Shown here: in pieces, positions 12,688-24,100 of the stretch
Layout: each line of letters starts with the position of its first letter
Numbering within the stretch: position 1 is the first letter of the stretch
NCBI RefSeq assembly: GCF_014356525.2
Contig: NC_052511.1
Location: 52,713,140-52,777,139 of the forward strand
Direction: 5' to 3'
From: Nilaparvata lugens
Lineage: Eukaryota > Arthropoda > Insecta > Hemiptera > Delphacidae
Length of the DNA: 64,000 nucleotides
Position numbers and translations under genes: made by a program
The notes under the pieces: model-generated
What the model was told of the DNA's origin: nothing
The model's database searches: none
What the model saw: the letters and a program-made list of their open reading frames with translations, nothing else

Positions 12688-14488
12688 TATAATAAGATAA
12701 TAGACCTAAGGAAATGATGGGGAGAGGAATAGCGCAAGGTTACCTCATTTTCTATCTCCCTCTCATTTTAATGATGTACTTATTGTATGAATCAATAAAG
12801 AATAAAGAATAAAGAATTTCCATGAATTCCTTGATGTATTTATTTACGATACAAATGACTCTGATGTCATAACATTGGTGGTAAAAAATAATAAGGTAAT
12901 CCTTGTGGTATTTTTCTTCCAAATTTAAATGCTGATGACACAGTCCATGTTAAGGATGGAAAAAGTTTTCAACTATTCTTAAAAAAATATTCTTAACCTA
13001 TTTCGGACTATGTGTTATCTAAATTTGGGAGAGGAATGGCAGAAGGTTACCTTATTTTTTATCTCGTCCCTATCATTTTGATGATGTAATTATTGTATGA
13101 ATGAATAGAGACTAAAGAAAGTGAATTGGCTATCATAAGGTAATTAATATTGGAGTAATATGTATTTCATTGAAAGAATTATTTTTATTGCAAAAATTTT
13201 ATTGCCAAAAAGAAACCATACATTAATTTACTCATACAGGAGCAAAAATAAAAATTAAATGTTCATAATACAATATTACACGTACATGCATCCTACATGA
13301 GAGGAGAAAAACTAATTTTCTAGGGATCACCAGCAAAAAGATAACTCTTTGTCCGCTGGTGAGAGTTGCTTGAAAAAATCCTTAAAATAACTAGAAATTG
13401 AAACGAAAAGGCTTTATAACAAACGTAGAAACACTAAATATACTCTAAATCAATATACCCAAAATGTGGTCCAAAGTAGAATAATCCACACCTATATTGA
13501 TAATTTATAAGAGGTCAGAATTCAGAGAAATACCAAACTGAAAACTGAAACAGAAAAAAAACAAATCACAGTGAAGAAATATTCACCTTATATCCACTCC
13601 GTTATGCTCTTCTTTGATATTTTATCATTTAAATCATAGATTGATTTAATTAATTAATTGAATCGTCAGTTCTCCAATTATTAAAAAATTGAATTCAATT
13701 CGAAATACGATTCTAATATTTTTTATGAATGTGTCCTTTATTTGGGAGGATTAGATAGGTAGTATTCAAAAATATATTTCTTTAATCGTTCTTCAAGCTT
13801 GACGTACCATCAATATAATAAGGTCATGTCAATATAATTATTGTACTTTGATTATTTATATTATTCATTCATAAACTTTCATTGGAAACTTTGTATTCCA
13901 AATTGTAAATATTCTCAAAACAATGATATAAAAGCATCTATATTTTCTTCCATGACATTTTACTGACCCTCTGTATTCATGATCGAATTGTAACAAATAA
14001 AAGAAACCAACCGTATGGTAGACATTTTCGATGGATTGAGAAGTACAGAATCATCATCATGGTACTTCAATGAAATATATATTGAGATAAATTTATAGAA
14101 ATCCTACTTCAAATTCCGTTTATCAATTACAGAATTATTTTTTTATTTTTTCTCCTCAGATTAGCATTAGAAATACCATAAATATTATTCAAAATATGAT
14201 AAAAACAATTTAAAAACTTGTAGGTAGCACTTTTTATTGAGTTTAACCATTTTAACTTGAAAATGACCTAGGCTATGGTTTTTTAACTAGTCGTTAAAAT
14301 ATTTTAAAGTTCTTAATAAAGGGTACTACAAGTTTTTATATTGTTTTTATTAATTTGAACTAAGGTAGCCCATATATGTGGAGTGATTTTATTCAAAAGC
14401 TGCACATCATTTCATGAATAAGAATAAGAGAATTTAATTTGTCAAAGAATTAATTAAGTGATTGCATGAGACATTACATAGAGGCATA

Positions 14489-14761
14489 ATTGACCGAGCG
14501 AAGTGAGGTCTAAGATTCAAGTCTACGGTTTGGCATTTCTCTTAATATGTTTGAATGTTTATATGTTGCGCATTTACGGCGAAACGCGGTAATAGATTTC
14601 CATGAAATTTGACAGGTATGTTCCTTTTTTAATTGCGCGTCGACGTATATACAAGGTTTTTGGAAATTTTGCATTTCAAGGATAATATAAAAGGAAAAGG
14701 AGCCTCCTTCATACGCCAATATTAGAGTACTGTAAAGAGCAGACTATAGAATTATTCATCA
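14489..14761 (+). mobile_element. PH-family repeat, part 1 (mirrored)
   Basis: Mirror of 4962-5228; interrupted by the Helitron that follows. Confidence 0.8.
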
Positions 14762-15416
14762 CTAGCCGTCAGGCTCGCTTCGCTCGCCATATCCGTCTAG
14801 CAAGGGGGCTCCGCCCCCTGGACCCCCGACTGGATTGTCCAAGAATGAGATTAGCAGGATCGCTTCGCTCGCCTGCATTTTTATCATGTTAGGACAATCC
14901 AGTCGGGGGTCCAGACTAAACGTCTGGCTAAACGGATATGGCGAGCGAAGCGTGCCTGACGGCTAGTAATATTATATTCCCAGGATTGAAGTAGCAGTGC
15001 CCAATCAATTTTTCCGCGATAAATGCATTTAAATCTTCAACTTGGTGCCAACCTAACAAAGTCAACTCAACTTAATGCCAACCTGACAAAATTATTAATT
15101 TAGTTGCCAGTTAACAACTGTTTCGAAGAGGTACTCTATCTAGATTATAGTTCTATAGTAACATATGATATGGAAATTTCAATTATAATTAAGAGATTGG
15201 GAGAAGAAGAATATACATGCTAAAAGACAACTTTAAACCTTAAAAACAACCCTTAGAGTTAAAATATTGCCAAAAGATTTCTTAGTGCGCCTCTAAAGGG
15301 TCAACTGAACATACCTACCAAATTTGAACGTTTTTGGTCCGGTAGATTTTTAGTTATGCGAGTGAGTGAGTGAGTCAGTCAGTGAGTGAGTGCCATTTCG
15401 CTTTTATATATATAGA
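14762..15416 (-). mobile_element. Non-autonomous Helitron, family A (mirrored copy)
   Basis: Reverse complement of 4318-4961: CTAG after a host A at the left, GA before a host T at the right. Internal gagtgagtgagtgag repeats lie near the 5' terminus of the element. Confidence 0.85.
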
Positions 15417-15552
15417 TAAATCAGCTGACAAGTGATTACACAGATGTGTGGAGAAGCCAGTCTATTGCTGTATTTCCATAAGGTCTACAGTTTCAATCAG
15501 GTACTTGTGGATGAGAATACTGCGTGATGTCTACTGTTCACAGAACTACTAG
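15417..15552 (+). mobile_element. PH-family repeat, part 2 (mirrored)
   Basis: Mirror of 4172-4317, ending in CTAG then T. Confidence 0.8.
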
Positions 15553-17040
15553 TTAATTTGAACTAAAGTAGCCCATATAATTGGAGTGATTTCATTCAAA
15601 AGCTATATATCATCTCATGAATAAGAATAAGAGAATTTTACCTGTCCAAGAACAAATAATTACATGTTTGTATGAGGCATTACATAGATATTACATGAGG
15701 CATGATAGTTATAATATTAAACTACATTTTAATATTATATTTACAATATAAGTCATGTTGCACAGGTATGTTACTTACCTTCTTAAACAGAAGACGTTTC
15801 ATTCATAGAATGAAGGCTACTTCCAAAATTTAAACATCTGATATTAATTTCAAACTCAATTTATTGTAAGATAATGTGTGATACATTCTCTCTACCTCAA
15901 CAATTCTGCTCAACTACTCTCACTTTCATTTTTGAACTTAACAATAATTCTGTAAATAATACACCAAACTGCGTAACAATCAAAATTGCACTGATAAACA
16001 ATCCTTTGATAAGCTTTTAAGCTTTTTATTATCATTGTCAGTTCTTGGAAGAGATGAATGTTTTGAGAGTAAGTTGTTTCGTTGCATGAATATTCAACTG
16101 TGAGATCTACAAGAGCGGCTTATTTTTAGAACTTCTACTCCACCACACAGAGTGTGAATCTACAGTCTACACACATGCATTTTTCTACATTGATCACTAC
16201 ATTTTTCTCTCTTGATTTCTACATTAAGCAGAACCATATCTGCAGAATTGAATATGAATTATATATGTGCGTGGATGCGTTCTGCCGTCCTATTTATGAA
16301 AAAAGAATATTGTATAGAATGACTGACTTGATTGAATTAGGATAAATTCATGGAAATACTTGATTTCAGGACTTTGAAATTTTCTCCTCATAAAATGAAT
16401 GAAATCAGGGATACTTATTTTTATTTTTATTAGTAAAACGATTATTTGTAATTTATTTTATAACATGAAGATGGTGTGAACACTGAAACTAGTTGTTATA
16501 ATATTTGTATTCTTAATCTATTATTTTATTTATTTCAAAGAAGGTTAATCGAATTTCATTTTTCTCTTCAATACCAAATTTGGTTTGCAAAAGAATTTGC
16601 CATATTATATAATATTTATTATTATAAGTTGATAAATATTCTTGACTTGAATCTCAATCTCAACACTAAAGTTCAATTTCAATTTATTTCAATTATGAAG
16701 AGTCATTCCTCAACTTTGTCAGATAGGTTACTAGACTTGTGACTCTGTTAGAACAAAATTTAGTGATGATCTGTGTAGACTTTGATGTACAGAATATAAA
16801 AAATGAATCTAGATTGAAGTGAATTTTCTATGTCTTGCCATTTTTGTTTTCTTACTCAAACATTCAAAATTTGAATTAATAATACAACAGAGGGCACAAT
16901 TTTATGAATAAGTCCATGAATTAATGAATTTTTTTGGACAATGAACATAAAAGATATACGGTATACCAAAATTTGACAGTTCAATTATTATTGTCTTTCT
17001 CAATAATGTAACAAAGAAAATTCAAATTGGGCCTATTTTT

Positions 17041-17190
17041 ACTTTCCTTGCCCTATCACCATAGGTAAGGAAAGTATTGCTTTCCGAAAAACATTAAGGT
17101 ACCCCAATTTCTAAATTTCTATACGTTTCAAGGTCCCCTTAGTCCAAAAAACTGGTTTTTGGGTATTGGTCTGTATGTGTGTGTGTGTGT

Positions 17191-17259
<69 letters not shown>

Positions 17260-17914
17260 TGTATGAGTGTATGTGCGTCTGTGTACACGATATCTCATCT
17301 CCCAATTAACGGAATGACTTGAAATTTGGAACTTAAGGTCATTTCACTATAAGGATCCGACACGGACAATTTCGATCAAATGCAATTCAAGATGGCGGCT
17401 AAAATGGCGAAAATGTTGAAAAAACAGGGTTTTTCGTGATTTTCTCGGAAACGGCTCCAACGATTTTGATCAAATTCATACCTAAAATAGTCATCAATAA
17501 GCTCTATCAACTGCCACAAGTCCCATATCTGTAAAAATTTCAGGAGCTCCGCCCCAGCAAAGCAGAAAGATTCCCAATTATCAGGCTTCAGATACAATTG
17601 AAACAAAAAAAAATCAAGTGGAGTAGATTGAGCATGAAAATCTCTACAATTAATGTTCAGTAACATTTTCACCTAAAATTGAAAATAAGCTTTAAATTCG
17701 AGAAAATGTGATTATTCAATTGCAAATTATTGTTGATTCTATTAAATCATTCACTATGAAGAGATAGCAGACCTCATGTGTGTCTCCAGCGTTATTGCCC
17801 TGTCACCAGCTGGCTCAAATCTTTGAATAGTAGACTTGTGATGCGCGGGTACACTAGCGTCAGGTGATCAATTTTCATAACGGCAAGGAAAGTTGTGTGA
17901 GTGCGCCACACCAG
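17041..17914. mobile_element. CTGG...AAAGT repeat family, mirrored copy
   Basis: Reverse complement of 1805-2678, flanked on both sides by ATTTTT, the complement of the AAAAAT flanks. Contains the (TG)n tract. Confidence 0.75.
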
Positions 17915-19795
17915 ATTTTTGTAATTGAATAAGGTTTTAGAAGAGTTCATTATCTTGTTTATTAATTATCAAACAAGCTTAGGATATTGTAGCCTATGTG
18001 GTATGATTTTAATAGTATAATAGTGCCCTTGTTATATTTATTATGGTATTCAATTATTATTATAGAACAGATTTCATAATATACTAAAAACCACAATGTG
18101 ATTATATAGCCTACTTGAGGACTTATTCAAGTTTTAATTTTTTGTTGAGAACCCAATACTATAAATGAGGGAAAAATCTATTAAAATTGTTTTGAGGAGG
18201 ATTTATAGAATCCTCTAGCTTTGAGGAACATTCTCAAATCCAGGAGCCAGCATTGATCCTGAATGAAAAGACCTTGCTTGGGTTCTCAAGCCTTCTTCAA
18301 GCTATGTTAAGACCAAGTTATTTGACTCTGCAAAGCTACAGAGGATCATATATACTATCTAAATGGCCGCAGAGTTTATGTTCACAGCAAGAACATAATT
18401 ATGTGAACCGACAGAGCTATTTTCGCTGTTCTCATCAGTCACTATGATTCCAAAATTTTTAATTATTAGCCCAAATCTATTTATTTCTTTACTGTTCTCA
18501 TTGCACTCTGATTCCAAAATTTTCAATTATCAGGCCAAATCTATTTATTTCCTTAATTTATTTATCTATTAGTTAATTTATTCAAATTTCGTGTTTCGGA
18601 TGGACACGTTTCCATAATTCGTCGGTCCTGGCTGCCTAAAAAGCAGTCGTTAGGTCATGTCGGAGGCACTAAAATTAATCAATTTATTGCAACCTGCCTA
18701 CATTTATTTTTCATTTTTTTGAGCAAAGTCAAATTATTCATTTTAAGGTGCTGAATCCGAATCTGCAATTAGAATTTTCCTATCTTCATTTTTATGTGAT
18801 TTAGGTTTTTGATGAGAGATTTTTATCGAAATCGTCCACTCGGATGCCTGGAGAAAATCGCTCCTACCAGATCTATTTGAAAACATCACTTTTCTTGGAA
18901 CGTCAGGTGGCAGATACACAGATGTCGGTGTGAACACCCGCAATGTTTAAGCCTGCGACATATATTTTTTTTTTTCGCCACACTTGGATGTAATGAGCTG
19001 GTTTACGTGCGTCATATGGAGGCCGAAAGTGATTGTTTTCCGACCAGGCCGGTAAAACTTTACGGCCCTAGGGCTGTAAAATGACCTTGAATAACAGCTG
19101 ATCGTGTCCGATCTCACAAAAATCATAGAGAGATAATCTCATAACGACTGTAATAATCTATATAATATGTATCGTGAATCACGGTATCATGTCTATAATA
19201 TATTTTATAAATTACTGTTTCATAATTAATATTTATTATGTGTTTTTGATATCAAACAATAGAATACGATGATATCTCCATAGCCTCAACAATATAATGT
19301 TGGCTGCATTGTCCAATGTCAGAAAGGTACGTATCGCAAGTATTTAAAAGTGAAGAATCGAATTTGAAATCAAAGTACAATAATTGTATCAATATATTTA
19401 AAAGTGAGGTAGAGTAATAATGTTTCTTTTTATTATCGAATTCACTTCTTAATGCAATACAATCAACAATAATAATAGGAAAATACAGCAGAGATCTAAA
19501 GTTTAAGGTAAGCCTACTGGTGAAACTCAGCCTTGACTGAAAAATACCTAGTAATTTTTCCGTAATTCATTATTAAAACTTTTAGATAATTTTTCTTCAA
19601 TATCAAACCATATAGAGAAAACATTAGGCCCACTCAAGATTGAATCTTCGAATGTTTTTCTATGATTTAACTATTTTCAGAGCAATATTTTGTTGTGAAA
19701 ATGCCGGCAAACCGGCTTCAAGATGCCGCTATACACTACCTATATTATAGTAGCCTACATACGTTACCTGACTTACAGGCCTCTATGATCAACAA

Positions 19796-19898
19796 TACCC
19801 AATGGCCGAGAGCGTAAATGCGTGACACATCAGAACTCAAAGCTCAGTAAATTACAAACATGATCTAGGTTCGAACCTCGGTCAATGACATTTTTTTT
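19796..19898 (+). repeat. tRNA-derived SINE or tRNA relic
   Basis: A-box-like tggccgagagcgtaaatgcg (from 19803) and B-box-like ggttcgaacc (about 19868-19877) are spaced as in tRNA-Ser/Leu genes, and an eight-T run (about 19891) could end Pol III transcription. I could not close an acceptor stem, so this is a relic or SINE head rather than a working tRNA gene. Confidence 0.4.
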
Positions 19899-20316
19899 GT
19901 CGATGAATTTCAACTTTTATTAGCCATTTTTTATATTAGTACCGTAATTTAAATTTCAATCAATTTTTAGATATATTTTGAGACAAAACTGTGAAATATG
20001 CAATTATATTAATTTTTTAATCACATTATTTAAAAATAGTAATGAAAATACTATTCATCCATCTATCCATGAGATATTGCACCAGGCGCAAAGCGTGAGC
20101 TATAAAAATTCAAACAATTATTCGAAATATTAATAGTATAAAATATTGTCACTATTGTAAATTAATAATTAGTAATATTGAAATTAATTGACAGTGAAAG
20201 TTGTCATAACCAAGATTCAAACTATCAAAATACGCTGTTTGAATTTTATTTATTTTCCAATTTCTTATATATTGGGAAGTTTTTTTGGTGTGGCGAAAAA
20301 TAGCGTTCGCAACACG

Positions 20317-20402
20317 GGCAAAAATGTTTTCCGGCTCTCAATCTTTTCTAGTCCTCGGCCTACGGCCTCGGACTTGAAAACCGATTTCGAGCCGGAAAAG
20401 TC
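20317..20402. repeat. Short foldback (CCGGCTC/GAGCCGG)
   Basis: tttccggctc at the left is inverted as gagccggaaa at the right, around a cctcggcctacggcctcgg core. It is part of the dispersed family also seen at 643-760 and 18958-19076. Confidence 0.5.
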
Positions 20403-21114
20403 TCATTTTCGGCCCTAGGTGCGAAATATACTATTAAATCCACCTACAGACTCAGCAAAGCTACAGAATGACAGAATGTTGGTGTGAACATAACTTGCAG
20501 GCATTGTTGCTCACGCGGACAATCATGATACCTATATAAAACTCTGTGAGAAAATTAAATTATGGTATAATAATATTTTATTCATTCATAGTCATTATTT
20601 ATATTTCATTTTTTGATACTTTTTATTCATTTTATTCTTTTATTTTTCTATGCATTTTACTTCGAGGAATTCAAAGAGCAAAGTGCATCGCTGTCTCCTG
20701 TCAAGTGTCAGACAGACAGAACTAGTCAGATGTTCACATCTTTCGGTTGAGTTCAAGTTTTTCAATTTAGATTTTAATCTTTATTAACTTCTTAATTTGT
20801 TTGTTCAACTGAATAATGTCGCTTAATAACGTATAAATAATTAGGTCGTAGACAGAAGTTGTTGATTTTGTAGACAATTAACCTTATTTCAACAAACTCG
20901 CGTTGAAACATTGGTGCACAGTAGGCCTAGTATGTTTATAAGTTGTTCAGTGGACGTCAATTTTAACAATTTCAACAGTTCAATGACTATTAACTGGCCA
21001 AAACTAAGTGGCCAAGAACCAATTAACTCAATTTTCATACTCGATCAAATAAACCTGAGTGTTGACATTTAGAAATATTGTTTCAAATATCGTTTGGTTT
21101 GTTGAGTAGATAAT

Positions 21115-21190
21115 ATGGCGGAAAGTCAAGGAAAGGCTGTTCCAACATTTTCCTCGTTTGATAATATTGAACGGCGACCTGGATCTCATG
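21115..21190 (+). CDS. MKK4: MKK4 coding exon 1 (start exon)
   Basis: Encodes MAESQGKAVPTFSSFDNIER and a few more residues, 25 codons plus one base. The start is the first ATG after an in-frame TGA at 21103. Donor GTAAAT at 21191. The exon and its short N-terminus are inferred from splice phase matching exon 2; the residues themselves are not conserved enough to prove it. Confidence 0.75.
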
Positions 21191-24100
21191 GTAAATATAT
21201 TTAATGTATTCATTTCAATCTTATAATAGTTATTTCCTTTTTGTTTGTACTTCCATTTGTAAATTTGATTAATGTCCACAATATGTCTAAGAAGGTTAGG
21301 TTATGTGAGCTACAAACTTCCTTGTACATTCATTTGATATTCATAACCTTACTATTGAGCGAACAAAGTTGAAATGCTTGAATGATTGATATTTTGTTGA
21401 AATACCTTTTATTTTGTGTCGACAGTTTGTAGTAAGTAAGCCTATTTATGTTTGTAAACAAACATTGATATCAATTCATTTAAAACAATTCCTATCAATA
21501 TGTAATTGACATTTTGTTGATCACAATTAGACTTTTATGTGTTGACAATTTGTAGTAAGTGAGTCTATTTTCAAAAAATGTATTCTTTTATTTTTTTCGT
21601 TGATTTTGGCCGTTCTATGCTTCAGATAGGAGAAATAAGTTGAAACTTTTTTCTTCACTTCCGATTAGCAGTCATACCGTAATGAACAACACGAACTCAG
21701 GACACAGTGATCTCATGAATCTTTCAGCTTTGTAAGTAAAATATTATTTTTATTATTCATAAATTGTTATGTTAATGCCAGTTAGCTAAGTGTGTTTGAA
21801 TAAGTCAGGATTTTTGATCCTGTGCCACCCGATTTGTGACCCATTAAGGCCACCCCTTATTAAGGTACTCTCAATGGTCACCCATCAAGTACGGTGACAA
21901 TGATTTCCTGACCACTCTATAGAACTTGGTCTCATAGTTTGGTTCTTATATATGAGAGATCAGACTAAAGCCAATCTCTATGCAGTGGCGTAACGTACAC
22001 CCCCGCTGCCCCCGTGGCGCAGGGGGGCCCGGATAATATGTAGGCTAATATAGGTTTTCTGAAAAAATAAAATTACCCGGGCTAGGACCCAAAATGATAA
22101 TTATATACCAAATTGAATACTTGAAATAAATAATCATGGAAGTAACTTTTGATAAAAAAAACAGTAGTTTTATTGTGGAAAATGACAGATTTCACTCATT
22201 GTGTAAGAAGAAATATGCAATAGAATAATGTTATCAGTCCGGTTATAAATTAATATCAAGAGAATACAAGTAGAAAATAAAAAATAAGGCAAGACAGAAG
22301 AACAATCATTGTTCAAATATAATAATAATTATAGTTCCATTGACAGAGCTTCAATAATTGTGTGCTGGTAGTGAGCTTATTGCAAAATTAGGAATGTTGT
22401 TTGTTTAAAAATCATTACAATTCATACATCCGGTGAAACAATCCAGACTGAGACAATTCAAACCACTTATAGATAAGATTTACTTCTTTTCTCTCTGATT
22501 CAAACAAAGATTGTAAGAATGGTTCTAAAGTAGATCGTTATCTTTATTTACTATCTTTAAGTAAGCATTGGAGGAGATCAATCGAGAACAAGTTTTATTT
22601 TTTCAACTAAGCTATGTAATTCACTCATGAAAGATGTACGTTCACATTAGAGTTAAATGCTTGGGATTAAGGGAGAAGGGGGCTGGAGAAAGGTGGTACG
22701 ATTTTAGAAGAGGGGCCCGGAATTTTTTTGCGGGGGGCCCGGTTTTGAAACGTTACGCCACTGTCTCTATGTGTGAAGTAGCCTTCACCCTTCAAATTCA
22801 AATTTTGTTTATTCCAATATTTTATTTACAATATTTTAAGCAAAAAGATAACAAGATCACACAACTCAACAAGATGATAATAATAAACTAACAATAATTT
22901 TAGACAAATCTTTTAATACGTTATAATCAGGACTAATTTGTGAATTAAGAATAATAAATACTACTTGCTGAGAGTACAATACTCTGTGTCTGCAAGCAGG
23001 AATGTATATCAGCATATAGAAAAGGTAACATAAGATGATATCCCATGGCTTAGGTCGTTTATGTTCCAAATTTCAAGCCGATTTTTCAACTCGAGCCGAT
23101 TACTGTCGACTACTGTTCATTATTACTGTTTTGGCTGGGTGAGAGTGTAGGAGCGACTACCAGTGTCACATAGCTTCACGAAAAATTATTACCAGAACTA
23201 TCAGCTCGAGTTAACACTGAAAATTGAAACATAAACGCCCTATACCATGGAATATATTCTTGTGCTATAGTGAGGTCCACGTTATAATGGCAGTGGAGAA
23301 AGATAGCAGAGCAACGTTGCCGATCCTCTGTCTTGTCAATGCCTTCTATAGACGGTAGCTGATACAGGTTTATTGTTGTAATATTAACTGTTCATTCTTG
23401 TTTTAAATAATCAATTATAGTTTATTAAGCAAGATATTTTTCAATAGTTTCATAAAGAATTTTCATAATTATTATGAAATATTTTGTTAATTAATTATCA
23501 ATTCTAATTTTTGAATAGTAGCGCTCATCGAAATTCCATTTAGCTGTTTACCCTGTTGTCAATATTTGCAGTAGCACAAGTCTTCGGGGTGAATTACAGC
23601 ATTTAATTTGGATTTTCGTTTAATAATAATTAATTCATTAGCATTTGAATAATTGCAATATCTCAGTTGTAGACTGACTGACCGCTATGGCTTCGTATAA
23701 AGTGAGCGCTGCTATCCAGAGATTGTCAGTTTGGTGTAAGGGTAAGCATTCCTGACCGGCAATTGGGAGGTACTGGGTTCGATTCCCGGGCTGACAAATA
23801 ATTTTTTAATAGTATCGCTCATCGAAATTCCATCTAGCTGTTTACCCTGTTGTCAATATTTGCAGTAGCAGAAGACTTCGGGGTGAATTACAGCATTTAA
23901 TTTGGATTTTCGTTTAATAATAATTAATTCTACTTTGTTAAAAGACGATCTGGAAACGAAACATAGTGAGAAAGAGATAGCTGTATCCGCTTTGTTGAAT
24001 GATAGACAAGGATATTCTACATTGTTGAAAGACGATCTGGCAACAGAACAAAGCAAGAAAGAGATAGCTTATCCGCTTTGTTGAATGATAGACAAGGATA

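Larger units (their letters stand above)
10524..19716. repeat. Right arm of giant inverted duplication
   Basis: Reverse complement of 1-9187 with small differences. It is continuous with the MKK4 contig on its right: sequence carries on into 19717 without a gap. If one arm is spurious, this is the one better anchored to its neighbours. Its content mirrors the left arm: GAA microsatellite, two copies of a ~420-bp dispersed repeat, one Helitron, and one 874-bp CTGG-family element containing a TG microsatellite. Confidence 0.95.
19717..21114 (+). other. Upstream region of MKK4 (unique DNA)
   Basis: From the end of the inverted duplication to the MKK4 start codon. It holds a tRNA-like sequence (19796-19898) and a short foldback (20317-20402). 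An AT-rich stretch then leads to a slightly more GC-rich region near 20690-20760 that could hold the promoter, but no TATA box or initiator can be defended from sequence alone. An in-frame TGA at 21103-21105 sits just upstream of the ATG. Confidence 0.5.

Noticed and set aside
23724..23797. Functional tRNA gene with anticodon GGC
   Set aside because: C at position 33, no position 26, weak wobble-paired stems and location between direct repeats in a transposon all point to a tRNA-derived element.
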